Assembly (NCBI RefSeq): GCF_013377495.2
Contig: NC_066362.1
Location: 105,148,129-105,212,128 of the forward strand
DNA from: Cygnus atratus
Lineage: Eukaryota > Chordata > Aves > Anseriformes > Anatidae
Direction of reading: 5' to 3'
Length of the DNA: 64,000 nucleotides
Under the pieces are notes generated by a model. It saw only the letters and a program-made list of their open reading frames with translations, was not told the DNA's origin and searched no databases. How positions within the stretch are numbered: the stretch's first letter is position 1; each line of letters begins with the position of its first letter. The position numbers were made by a program, and so were the translations under genes. Shown here piece after piece: positions 1-13,400 of the stretch.

Positions 1-658
1 CAATAAGGCAAGATCAATTATGTGAGAGTGTTCCTTATCAGACTTGAGGAGAACCAGACAATCTCCATGGTGTAGATTCCACATTGCTGGAAGAAAAATG
101 TGTTGGCCTACACTGACTATGCCCTCAAGGATATGCAGTGCATTAAAAGGAGAGTGGGAACAGAACTGAGAGCCCCAATAAGCAGCCTACGAGACAAATG
201 CAGAAAGGCAGCCTCTCCAAAATACTGTGATGTTCACTTACGAAACATCTCCAGAGCCTACGTATTCTGGGGAAAATTATCATTGCTCTCTCCCTTTCCT
301 TGAGTGAAGTATTTTTGAGATTTTGATTTATTGGTATTTATTTCTCTGTACCCTGCTTTTTGCTAAATGTGTTCCTCTTTCCTCCATGGAATTACTCAGA
401 ACTAATTATTCAAAGTTTTGTGCAGAAAATTTCCAGTCCTCACATTTATCTCTCTATAAAGTTGTTTATGTCAAGATGATACAAAACAGATTTTTATTAT
501 AACATGTATCCTGATAAAGTACTAAACGGGCAAAATATTGTGAGTAGAAATTATGTTCACAGTGATTCACAGTCCAGGTTTTAATGACTGGAGGATCACT
601 TTTTCCCATAATTAGATGTACTGTGTGCTTGCAGTGAAAATGAGTCACTTATCCTTAC
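1..658 (-). other. TMPRSS15 intron 24, partial
   Basis: Starts at the exon 24 donor and runs off the window. A somewhat more GC-rich stretch at 85-300 gives a 67-codon plus-strand frame with no recognisable product. No exon with GDSGGP is present on the gene strand. Confidence 0.85.
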
Positions 659-798
659 CTGACAGGAATCTATTCCTCCCATGTCGTAGCCTGCACAGAT
701 CATATTCTCAGTAATACTATATTCTGGCATCCATTGCTGGCATTGGTCATTTAAAATGAGAGGGACCTCTGCTTCTTGCAATATATTTGAAGTGGAAC
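659..798 (-). CDS. TMPRSS15: TMPRSS15 exon 24: protease domain, S1 pocket
   Basis: Codes residues 909-955: I-L-Q-E-A-E-V-P-L, M-P-E-Y-S-I-T-E-N-M-I-C-A-G-Y and G-I-D-S-C-Q. D952 (chymotrypsin position 189) sets Lys/Arg specificity. Acceptor CATCAG|GTTC, donor TCAG|GTAAGG, leaving phase 0. The next exon should start at GDSGGP, but nothing like it is found at 1-658. Confidence 0.96.
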
Positions 799-3700
799 CT
801 GATGAACATACAGACTACGTTTACATCCTTCAATAAATATGTACAACATGCTCAGAACACCGATAATTTTGTTCTTGTTCCAACATGTTGGGCATGTTAC
901 CAAACAGTAGGAAGCCCTGCTGCACTGCTGTATTATTCAGGGTTATGCCCCTGAAACACAATCACTAATTAAATGGTGCTCATTAACTGAATCCTGTCTT
1001 TCATTTGTGTAATGGGACTGAATTTGGTTATAATTGAATCAAGGTTATTAAAATCAGTGACTATGAACTTACTGTGGAGAGGTCTGAGAGCTAATTAAAG
1101 GCTTAGAAGCTTAGATTGCCCAATGTTTCCACACTATTCATTGTATAACTTTGACTGGGTATTTCTAGTTTTTGTAAAGATTTCTGTTACTGGTTTCTAC
1201 CTGAAACTTTAAATGCAATTTTACTCTGAAAATGGAGGTGCAAATATTTATAAGCAACCATGGAAGTGAAATGGCATGTTCGTTATTTTACAGAGACTCC
1301 AAATCTGGAGAAGGGGATATACAAATAGAATATGCATTTCACACTACAGTCAGTATGCTTGACTTCTGAAGAAAATCGTTTGCATGTTTTCAGAAACACT
1401 GAGCTTTCTTCTCCCCCCCTTCCTTCCTCCTCCCCAAATATCTGGAAATAAGATGTTCATATTTCATATTGAGAAAAGCATTGTAACTCGTAAGTGGTAT
1501 GCAGTAAGCTTTCTTTATAATTTAATGGTTGTAGATATTTTTTTATTTATTTTTTTAATAAATATGTTGTAACTCTTTTACTTTGCTTTGGGGAAGAACT
1601 AGTGGGTGAGTGGGATAGCTCCAAAATTTCTGTATGGAGTACATCTCTAATCTTTTGCTCCTGTGAAATCAGGAGCAGACTTTCCCTCCTGGCTTCATGC
1701 CTGCTATAATTTTCCCACAGATGACTCACCTCCACTTGTAGTATCACCCCAGCCAGCAATGAAGCACTTAATTCCTGGTAGAAAGTGTTGATTTTTTTCT
1801 GGTAAGCAGACAGGTTGTATGTAGTCTGTGAATGTGAAATAAGCAATCAATTTCAACCTCTTTCCTGTATTCTGTTTTTTATGGAGTCACAAAAGAAAAT
1901 GTCCATTAATTCAAATTCACTTTTGGGGGCAAAATAACCAGGAAGTACTGGATTGATTGATTAGGTTGTAAAAAATGTAGAGCCATTCCATCACCCTCAA
2001 ATGCTTAGCACAGTTAAGAGTTTAGCATAATAGAATAAATATATTTTATGGTAAAATACCACCTCACTTATTTACCTGTATATTGCACTTTGTACTGAAG
2101 ATGCATCAGAGCAATATCACCGTCTTTTGTAAGCTTATTGTAATGAGGATTTATAACTATTTGATCGATGTATCGAATTACTGTTGAGGGGTGTGTCATA
2201 TTCAATTGGTCATGCAAGCCAAGAACTGCCTTCCATTTAGATGGTTGTAAATGCCTCCTAGAAGTTGCAAGGAATATTCACAATTTTGAATGATTAATGA
2301 AAGTTCTGAAAAATATGTTAGATAGAATGCTGATCTTTAACCTCCAAGCAATTCATAGCATGTTCACATTTTCTCAAAATAAATATGAAAACGTAGTGGC
2401 TGTGCTTACAATTTTGTGATAGTAATACCATTTTAAACATCCATATAGTAGAAATACGTGGTTGAATCTTGATGTTAAGCTTATAATGCATTATTTATAA
2501 GAATTAATCAGACAGCAATGCAGTGGGGGAAAATACATTAACTAAATTGCTATGGCTTTTTAAACATTGGGAAGAATGCTGATGACTGCCCATAATGCAA
2601 TTAATATTGGTCCCAGTTAGAAAATTATTATGGAGTTATCTGAAGAATAATAGATTTACGATGTTGTAGAAAATGCTTCAGCTCACTGACTCAGAAAATT
2701 GGTCTCTTAATTTTCTTATCTAGATTGAAAACAATACGTTTAGACAAACTATGGCATAATCTTTCTTTTTTTTTTTTCTTTTTTTTTTTTTTCTGGGTTA
2801 CATATCCTGGTTTGAGACTGTATCTAAGTTAGAGAACTTATATATTTGCTATTTTTTAATTGACCTGTTAGTAGTTTCAAAAATATGTTTTCAGCCTTAT
2901 TGTATGAAATTGGTTTCTGCTTATCTTTTAGTCTGACATCAAGAGGTTATGATCTTCCAAATTAGGAGCATTTAAGATAAATGTTCAGAATTAAGGGATG
3001 CAACTGGAAGCTTGCACTTAAGGAAAACTACAGCAAAGTCGAGGTGATAAAATGAGATTTAAGTGAAAAGAGAAAGGTGTTATAAGTGAAAAGGAAGCAC
3101 CAAAATAGATGTGGACTTGTGTGCAAACTAAGAGGGCTTGATCCTCCTCATTTCAATGTCTTTGTGACAGGAATATGGCTCTTGTCATACAATGAGGAGG
3201 CACTCATATATTGGCACAGTCTGCACTGCATTATTGTTAAGCTATTTATAATTAAAACTCTACTGTAATTTTGAACAGTAATGTTTCTTTTTTGCCATTC
3301 CAGTTTCTGGGTGTCTTCTACATAACGTGTTTCTATGATAGATGTTATGGAGGCAAACCCTAGAAAGTATTTTAATATGTATCACTTCTTTGAATGGTAT
3401 AGATAACACCAGCTAGAGAGCATCCAGTATTGTCTAATCAATGCACATAAATCAAGATTCATTCCAATTACACACAGCCGATCTTGATCAATCAATAGCA
3501 GTATACAGGAGGAACAAGCAACACTGAATATACCTTTCTGAAACACCTCGTACTTTACAGCATTGACAAAGATTGAAGTAAGTAATGGGGACCCAAATTA
3601 CTCATGGTTTAAGTGCAAATGGTTGGTATTAATACCGTATGTTTAAAATGTAATTCTTCATTGTTCAGAAAATGCTTCTTAGTTTCCTTGATTCTCTGCT

Positions 3701-6700
3701 TTAAAGTACAGATTGAGGGTTTACCAGTAAGTAAAAGAGCCTTTAGCCAAGCTCCATGAGCTTCAAAACACTGTAATTAAACAGTGAGCGAGTTTTTAAT
3801 TTTTTGTATCAGTATCACAAGTTATTCATTATCTGATGCCCCTTAGTGAACCTGCATATAAAACAAGTGTTTCACCGTCATTCTTAAAATCAAAAAGAAA
3901 AGACATGGCATGGATGTAATATGACCATCTCAGCTAGTTGGCATGATGCCCTGGAGTCAGTGGAGACAAAGATGCACTTGTGAATTTATATTAATTTACT
4001 TCAAAACATCTAATAAGCCTCAAAAAAGTGTCATTCCTGAGTGTTTTCAGTACAATCCTTTGAAAGTATGCTTTGCTCTGTGTAGGACTGACTGATGGCT
4101 CAGGACTACACTTCAACCCAGCTTTACTGACAGCCACCCACCATTAGGATACTTGCATGTTGGGGGAGTTAAAAGCATGTGTTAATTTATGAGTGCAATG
4201 AACATTACCCATATACACAGTGTGCTGCTGTCACCAGCCATTCCTCGCTGACAAGGGAGGCTCCACAAAGATGCATGGAATTAAAATGAAGTGAGACTAC
4301 CCAAGGCCAAGCCTCTCTTCTGGCATCACTTCCACCTACAATCCTTGTTCTATTGTTCTGAGTTACCAAGCGTTGTCCACAAGCTAAAATAACAACAACA
4401 ACAACAATAATAATAATAATAGTGATTTATAGATTTGTAGGGTAATATGGTACATTTTATTTGAATAGTTAATATTCTTGGAAAAAATAGGCTTTGTACT
4501 ACCTGACCTGCAATTCAAAAATGCTATTATCATGGAGGAAGTCATTTTATAGCTGAAATCAAAATGCAACTTTGTAACTTGGATTTAGATGTGTTATCTT
4601 CTGAGACCTTAACATTTTTATATATATATACGTTTTCAGTATAGACCCAACTGCAGTGTATACTTAACTCTGAAAACAAGTGAAGATTGTAAATTTTTCT
4701 GTGTTTATATCATTACAAGTACAGTTTTTATAGTCCATTCCCTAACCTTTCAATTCAAACTATAAACATTATGCTTTATGGACTGAACAATCTGATTTCT
4801 GTGTGAAACATTCCCAGGGTGTTTGTACTTACGTTTAATGTTACATTGCAGATGAATCACCCGGTTGTTCAAACAGTGTTCTCTAGAATAAAAGTATAAT
4901 TAAATCACAAGTATCTGCACACCAGGTAACACTCTCTCTCTAATATATATAAAAGCATATTAGTTTGATTAGTTTATCAAACTGTTAAACATAGTATTTT
5001 GGCTACAGTCCTTCATGCTTTAATCATGTTTTAATTATAAATACAAAATATTCTTTTATATATAATATTAAATGTACATGTTCTTCTTTAATGGACACTT
5101 AACTGATGCATGTTATGGAAATAAAAGTAGATTACCCTTGTGATTTAAGTGAACAAGTCATCTGTTTATGACAGATTCTCAACAAAATTGTAACAGGATA
5201 TGGCATTTTCTTCTGCCTTTTGAGAAGTTTTCAATAACTAACCACTAGAGATCAGTGTAGCCAAAGAATTTTAAAAAGGGGTTAGTTTGGTATCAGTGTA
5301 TCTTCTTTACTAAGATTACAGTGCACTATAAAATATATAGCTGCATATAGAGTGTTAGGAATTGTTTAGCAGAGATATAAAGCCAGAGCCTGAACAGTAT
5401 GAGACCACAGATCAAAACAACTCAAGCATTTCTGATACCCAGAGGTTTTAAGATTATCTTCATAGCTTGTAATGAATCTGAACACTTGGGACAGTGTGTG
5501 TGCCAGCAATTTAAATCTGATATACACAGAAGTATATCAGAGAAAAATAAAAAGGACTGCCAAAAGCTAGTTCACAGTATCTCTTTTTAAAAGAGAAAAA
5601 GGGAAGGATTCTTTAAACATGATGTGGTATTATACATCCCTCACTATGTTTACACTAAAATTTGAAATCTGTTGTGAGGGAAGCAATGGGTGACATGACC
5701 CAGCATTTTCACAATGGCGTAGTGGTGCAAGAAGGGCAAGTGAGAAGATGTAACCCTCCGCTCCACCACCTGATTAAATCTGCACCATGGTGAGGGTGAG
5801 CGAGTGAGATATGCCTCTAGCCTTGTATTGTATGATATGAACTAGCCAATCTAATATCCAACATGTAAGATTTGTCCCTATTTTTTTACGTTGAAGAAGG
5901 GAGTTGCATATAATGGAGTCACATGTATCTCCCACCATCACTGCTTACCGACTGCTTTCATATAAGGTACTTATGGGCTTCTGCTTTTTCATCTTTTTGG
6001 AGTAAGCTCACAGTATGAAAACCACTTCCTTGCCTGTGCTTCGGTTTACCAGTCCTCAGCTACCTATTGGTAAACTTGGGAGAGTCCAAAAGGCAACAGA
6101 GGCATTGCATGGGCACTGCATACCCAACCTATGTGACCCTCTGAGTGCAATCTAAGAAGGAGCATGCAAGGCAGAAATCTGAAATAGATGGGACATCTGT
6201 GATTATGGTCTTCACTTAGGAATGGCAAAAGCAATTATGCCTGTGGCATCTGCTCATGTATCTTCAAGTCATGATTTTGCCCTGTACAAAGCTATTCTGT
6301 CAAGAAATACATTACCTAAAGGCATCAGAGAACAGTTATGATGTCTGCACCACAGCTGAGGATCTGTGCTCTCCTTTTCTTCTATGGTAGTTATGCTTGA
6401 ATGTAGTTACCAAAGGCAATGTGAGCAACACCTTTTATAATCTGATTATGAGCATTTGATTTTTTAATTATCAAAACTATGTAACCTTTCTGTCATTCAC
6501 TGTATATACAACAAAAGCATGCGAAACTATAATGGTGTCACCCTGTAAAAATGATTTCTATCAGCTTTCCAGATGAAAAATGGTAGAAGACAGATATCTA
6601 TTTCAGCAACAGAAATACAAATAAGATGAATGAACTTATTCCATTTCCTCCTGCATTAATCACCTTTTACAGTTTAGCAGATATTAGCAGAAGATGTCTT

Positions 6701-9700
6701 TAAATCACTGCCGCTGTTTAAGATGTCTATTGGCTATCTTTATTTAGACATGTAGTCAAGAAAAAAAGGAAAAATAGGTTGCAATGATATCCCATTAGTT
6801 AAAGATACTTTTACTACCAATGAGAACGATAAATGTTTAGGATTAACAGAGTACAATTAGAAGATACAATGCTTTTTTATTATTATTATTATTATCATTA
6901 TTTTTAAATTTAGATAAAATACAGCATATCAAATTGAGAATTCCCTCCTGCTTTGTTACTATGTGGTATGTTCATAAAGGAAACTTGAAAGAATATGGAC
7001 TCTTGCCATCCTCAACATCATTTCAACATTTTAGCAATTATACAGTAATTTTCTGCATCAGTGTTTTTGGTAGGATTCCAGGAAAATGTGTATAATAAGC
7101 CCTCATAAGCAGAAACACAGTAATTGAAGTCATTATATGTTTTATTTGATGATAGATAGCCCTTCTCCTTTTGGAGGTGTACTGTAAATCCCATAATTTC
7201 CTGAGAATATAATCTTGTGCAAATGTTACAGTTTCATTTAATCTACAAGAAATACTACCTGTTTGTAGGACCCTTCAGAATCACTTCAAGTGAACTAAAG
7301 TTCATTTGGAGTGAGAAAGGTTAAGGGTATAATCAAATGCATTCCAAGGATCATCTCACCTAATGATTCAGTTCTAAATGTTGAGACAAACCCAGAAGAC
7401 ATTTTTGGGTGAGATTAATTTGTCTAAACATCTGTCTGGTGTCCTAAACTTATGTCAATAAAGTCAATGGATTACAGAATGTGATTAATTTTATTCCAGC
7501 AAAGATAGCTTGATGAATCACAATTTGGAAGTGCATATTTTTCACTACTGATTTTGGAGAGAACCTAGTGTGTTCTCTCTTATATAACAATGGGGGAATA
7601 CCACTCCATTTTAATCCTTCTATTGGTGCTCAAATTAATGTATTATATATTCACAGTTTAGAGATCTCTACATAAGAAATACTTTGTAAATAGCATTTAC
7701 AAATAAAATATGCATGTAAAAAGAAATGTAAAAATAACGGTATTTATCATTTCCACAGTCAATGTTCAAAGACTTCACATAAAACTGTACTGAATGCTGG
7801 CTAAAAATGCAGCAAGCATCTCTTTCCTTTGAAATTCAAAAATAGACAGGAATGGAAGGGGGAAGAGTGAGTTGACCAGTGTTATATAAAATTCATCAGC
7901 AGATAGAGAATAAAACCTAGCTATTTTGATACTCCAGACCTTGTACAGAACCATGTTACCCCTCAGAAAAACTTGAACTAGAAATTATTGTATAAATGTC
8001 AGTCACCATACTTACAGTTATCCTTTGTATGAGGAATAAACCTCACTCTACCCACCTTTTTGTAAATATAAGGCTTTGGTTAGCTGTTTTGGTGATGTCA
8101 GCAAATGGGCCATCTCCGGTGAATAATACAGTTGATGACATATTTGCATCCCTAGAAAAAAAAGACACACTTGTGTGTTTTTAGATATTTAACCTATTCC
8201 ACTGGTGGAGGACTGTTTGGGAGATGATTATGGTGGTGGAATAAACTGCAGCTTTTTTTTTTTTTTTTAAATGAAATAATGACTATCTGGAGATTTGTGA
8301 GATTTTGAAACTTTCATGGATTAAATACCTGGATACTTGCCTACTTTCATTCTCACGCCTTCTTCTAAGATCTCTAATGCTACAATTATATTGAAATAGA
8401 TAGAAATAATTATTTTAATGAAAGTAAAAAATCAATTTGTGCTTTTTGGTGCCACGCTGAATGGTTTACAATAATGATTCTAAAATATATGGAGCTAAAA
8501 CTTAGTATGCAAAATTGATGAGTAACAAGCTGAAGCTTGGAATATCACAGTTTTGCTGTTTTTACAGGATTTAATTTCATTGATATTTTACCTTTGTGCC
8601 TAGAGGAGAAATGAAAATATACTTTCTTTCATGAAGAATCTAATGGAATTAAAGCTACCTTAGAAGTTAAGTTTCACCCCACAGATCTGTTGAAATCAAA
8701 ATAACAGAATAACCTCTTCTCAAGAAGAGGTTTAGATTGGGTATTAGAAGGAATCTCTTCACAGAGGGGCTGGTCAGGCACTGGAATGGGCTGCCCAGGG
8801 AAGCAGTGGAGTCCCTATCCCCGGAGGTATTTAAGAGACATGTGGACATCACACTGAGGGGCATGATAGGACTTGGTAGGTCAGGTTGATTGTTTTATGT
8901 GGTGATCTTGAATGTCTTTTCCAACCTAAATGATTCTATGATTCTAAGATTTGTGGAATAAATCAAGGGTATTGTGTCTTCCACTGAACAGGTTAGTTCA
9001 TCTGAATTAGGCTGTACTCCTAGATTCCCTTTTCTGCAACAATGGCATTTTGAACACCAACAATTCTGTGAACTATTGGTGAGATGAAGTGTTTCGATGT
9101 TTACAACCCATATCTAGATTTTGTTCATAGCTTATTCTGCACCATATACTTTGTGATACTGCATATGACAGGCTTGGAACATATACTCCCTGGCTCTTGA
9201 GGAAACCTGGGTAAAAAAGACAGCTGAGGTCAAACTACATAATTGTTTTGGGGGTGACAGCCTGCTTCCATCTGATCTTTTAGCCATAGATATTTCAGGA
9301 GTGAAAAGACAACCATTTGTGCAGATTTAATACACAGGGAGCACCTATCAAGGCAGTATGACTTCAAGTGCACTCACTGTCCTGGGAAGTATGCAGTCTA
9401 CTATTTGCCTGCAAATCTGCTGTGTGTGAAGAGTAAGATTAGGCATAGGAAAAAGAAGGTTTTCAATAGCCCTGATGTGCCACTAGGAAAGCTGTATGAC
9501 ATGCTCTACGGAAAAAGTCGCTATGAGAAAACCTTTGATAATTACATTTGATTCACTTACTTACTTTGACTTCCTGAAGTACAAACAGCTGGAGATTCCT
9601 AAATCTTATGTGACTGCAAAACCAAGCTGCTACTCTTTTAATTAAGGTATTGGTAAATGATGAGTCTTAAGCATTTCTGTAAGTATAAGAAATCATGGAA

Positions 9701-10416
9701 ATCATGTGCTTTTCCTGGAGCTTCTCAGATTAATAAGAACATGATAGTTTAGCAGGTCCAGAAACTCTGGACAACTCTAGACAGACAGTGTCACAGCTCT
9801 TTAATTTTCTTTGATTCATGGCATCGTTCAGCACATAGATTAGGTGTACCCAAGATAAAATGTTCTGATAAGATTACTTTTCCTAGAACTGATTAACATT
9901 CAAAATAGAACTAGTTTTCAAATGGAGGGAGTGATAATGGCATATTGTGATAACTTTTATCTCTAATCATCTAGACTCTTATCATTTCAAAAGGAGAAAA
10001 GATTAATATCATAGGCGAGATCCTAAAAGTAAGATGTATCTTGGCTTTTCACTGTGGGTCTTCTGTTAATGAAAATGATCTGTTAGAAATTTTGAAGGCT
10101 GTGACGAAAATGGCCTTTAAGAAGCTAATACAGGTGTTAAGTAGCCCTCATTCCATTCAACATGTTCACTAGCCAAAACTCACAGAAGAATACTGGATAA
10201 ATTTCTTACATGCAGATATACAGCATTATTTAAGGTTTCAGTCTCTAATTCTGTCTCAGATGTGTTCAGTAACAATAAGCACTATATTGACTGTTGAGAA
10301 AGATTCAGATAAAATGGTACATTTCAGAAAAACTATTCAGAATAAGGATAAGAGTGCCATTTGCCCAATAGATACAATTCCTTTTACTACCTAAAAAAAT
10401 CCACACACTTATTTGA

Positions 10417-10447
<31 letters not shown>

Positions 10448-13400
10448 TTCACACATTTTGTAATTCATTGTTTAGTTTTCAGGCTGCAAGGATGTTTGCA
10501 GTTTGTTTAATTTGTGTTTAAGCCACAGGGGAGTGTTTCTGCTTTGTCCAATGATTTTATGAGAAACAGGAGAACAACAACCACTAAAGAATAGTAGCAA
10601 ATTGCAAACAATGAACACATTCTTTGGCATAAAAAAAAAAAAAAATCTTTGTTCATGTGTGAATTCATATGGAGAGCAGCTATTTTCTAAATGCTTGTGT
10701 ACGCACAATTTCTTTGTAAGAAAATATGCAAATGGTAAATAAAAATAACCTCTCAATGCTTCCTGGATTTGAAAAGATGTTTAAACTAAAGGGTTTAAAT
10801 GAGGCTAGTGTCTAGCTTGTCTGTGTACTAGTACAAGTTAGTGTACTAGCAGTGTCTGATCCCAAGTGAAACTGTGGACCTAAAAATCAAAAAAAAAAAT
10901 CCATCAAGACTCCTCCTATGGCTTTCAGGTCAAAGTGCACATTATTACTTGTTGACAATTGACATGACATTAAGTCTACCACTGAGTTATTAGGACTGCC
11001 CTAATTCTGGTCCTCAATGATGCAAAACAGTCTCAACACATGGAGAAACAGGTTCTTTGCTACATCTAGTACATTACTCATAGTGGCTCTACAGCAGGCT
11101 CTTGCCACGCTGGAAGGCCTAGGTCTGACAGTCAAAAACAGGATTTTGTCAGGTATTTCAAGGAGTTAGGCATGCAGCTACTACCTACCATTCATTAGTG
11201 GAGTAAATGAAAATATAACTGACCTGGGAATCTCAAAAAAGAAATCATATTCCAGTTAACTCATTTCCTTCTCAAGAATTTTGTGAGTTCAGGAACAAAA
11301 CAGACTGCAGGGTTGAGAACAAATTCTAAATTCCTTGTTGGACTTTTGGTTACAGCAAAACTGCAAGGTTTGACCCCATTCCTGGGTAAAATTCAGTAAA
11401 AACCCATCTGGCTCTGGTCCCAAAGAAACAGATGTGTTTGAAACCAGAAGAGTGGTCAAAAGCTCAATGTATTGTTTGATGGCTCAAAGAAAAGAGATGC
11501 TAACAATACTGAGATTTAACATCATCATCAGATACACATGAAGTGTAGGCTGAGCAAAGGATTCTTGTTCAGGTTTCTCAGTTCCACCAATTTGTGTATC
11601 TTGCACTCTGGACTCATTCAGAATATAGGTTAGGCAAATAATTTGCAACCATTTTGTAGATGAACACACAGGCATCCCTCCAGATTTGCTTGTTTGGCAC
11701 ATATCACAAACATGACAGTCACATACTTGAAAAATGGAAGCAAAAGGATTCTGCTGTGTGATTTATCAGAATCTGTGTGGAACACTGCACCTTCTAGCTC
11801 AGCTACATAAACAATCAGGATATGCTGCAGGACTCTCATTGTTTCCTTTTCACAAATTAAAGAAGAAACGACACTAGAAAATGTATAACCAATTAACAGC
11901 AAAAGTAAATCACCCCAGATGAACTTTAGCCTCTTTCTCTGATAATGCATGATTCTAGGTAGTTATTTCAGTATAGCAGCATGAGCTATAGCCTATCCAA
12001 GACCTGTTATTAGAACCATCCATTTACTAACAAATACAGTGCCAGTTATCAACAAATATGCTGCTACAAGGAGATTCAAAGAACACAGAAACAGCTTGAT
12101 GCTTAATGGATTTCTATATACGTATGATAATTTTATCCTGTTCTGCAGGATTTGTAACAGAAAAGGTACCCAAGATACCAGAATGTGATACAATTTCAGT
12201 TTAAAAATACTATATATATATTAAACAATGGGAATAAACTGAACAATGGATTTAAAAAGAACTAATTAGGAAACTTAATAGGATTTTTTCTTTTTAACAA
12301 GTGTATTTGACTCTATTATGCAGACAAACTCTGAAATATATTGCCATAGAATGGTATGGAGACAAAAGAATAAGTAATTTTTAAAAGCTAATAGAAAATA
12401 CCATGGAAGACAAAGTTCACTGAAGCCTATCAAATATCAAAATGTAAACTAAACCATTACACTACAAAACGACCAGTGTCCAGAAGTTATGGAGGAAAAG
12501 GAGGCAGGAGCAGGCAGGCAGCGAGGAAGAAAGCTACTGGCCATCGTGATGGACAAGGTTATTTGACTAGAAGAACATTTAGTCACACTCTGTATGTCCT
12601 TATATGCATGCATAAATTAGATAATTACATATACATATTACAACCAGAATTTGTGCATGCAGGTATTTGATATGTATATAAACGCAGTACCTACCCAAAA
12701 GAAATAAAAATAAAACATCACACATTCTCTCATCAGATGATTAAAAATACTTTCAAACATTTAGCTGTTTTTCTACATCTTCCTGTATGGTATCTAAAAC
12801 TAATTTATGAGACAGGCATTTGCAGGCTTCCTACTTTGGTTAGAGACCATGATAAACTGCAAGCTAAGACTTTCATTTGGTTATTACTTGAGTGACATTC
12901 CCTAAAAACCTCAGCACTGTAGGAAAGACATTTATTATTCAATGGATGGCAGTGAAGTTCCATATAGTGTAAGTGAGGTCAGAATTCAGGCCATAAATTT
13001 TACCACAGTTGCAAAAATATGACACTTCTGCACTCGACCCTCCTCACCCCTTCCCTAGAAATTCAGCTGATCAGTAGTGACTGAAGCCAAATCCATTTTT
13101 TCAATCATACGCTTCCTTTCTCCCTCCACCCTCAACCACACCTCAAGAGAAATACAGTTTCGTAACCCAACAGCTAAGGTCTAATGATAAGTATGAAATG
13201 TACTGGGATCCTCATTGCAGGATACCCAGGTGGTTATCTTGAATTTAGTTGAGATGAACATCAATATGATAGTGGAGCAGCCAAGGCTGTTGTTTTCTCC
13301 AGATTTAATCTGGAGCTATCCTCATAAAAAGTGAAGACATAAATGATGACATAAAATGATAAAAGACTAACACCACCACATCAGTCTCACAGTGTTCTCC

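Noticed and set aside
100..303. 67-codon plus-strand frame in the last intron
   Set aside because: No domain or family resemblance; length is expected by chance.
11484..12193. Series of overlapping hydrophobic minus-strand frames that might be a decayed membrane protein
   Set aside because: No family-specific motif could be named, and AT-rich introns readily give hydrophobic translations.
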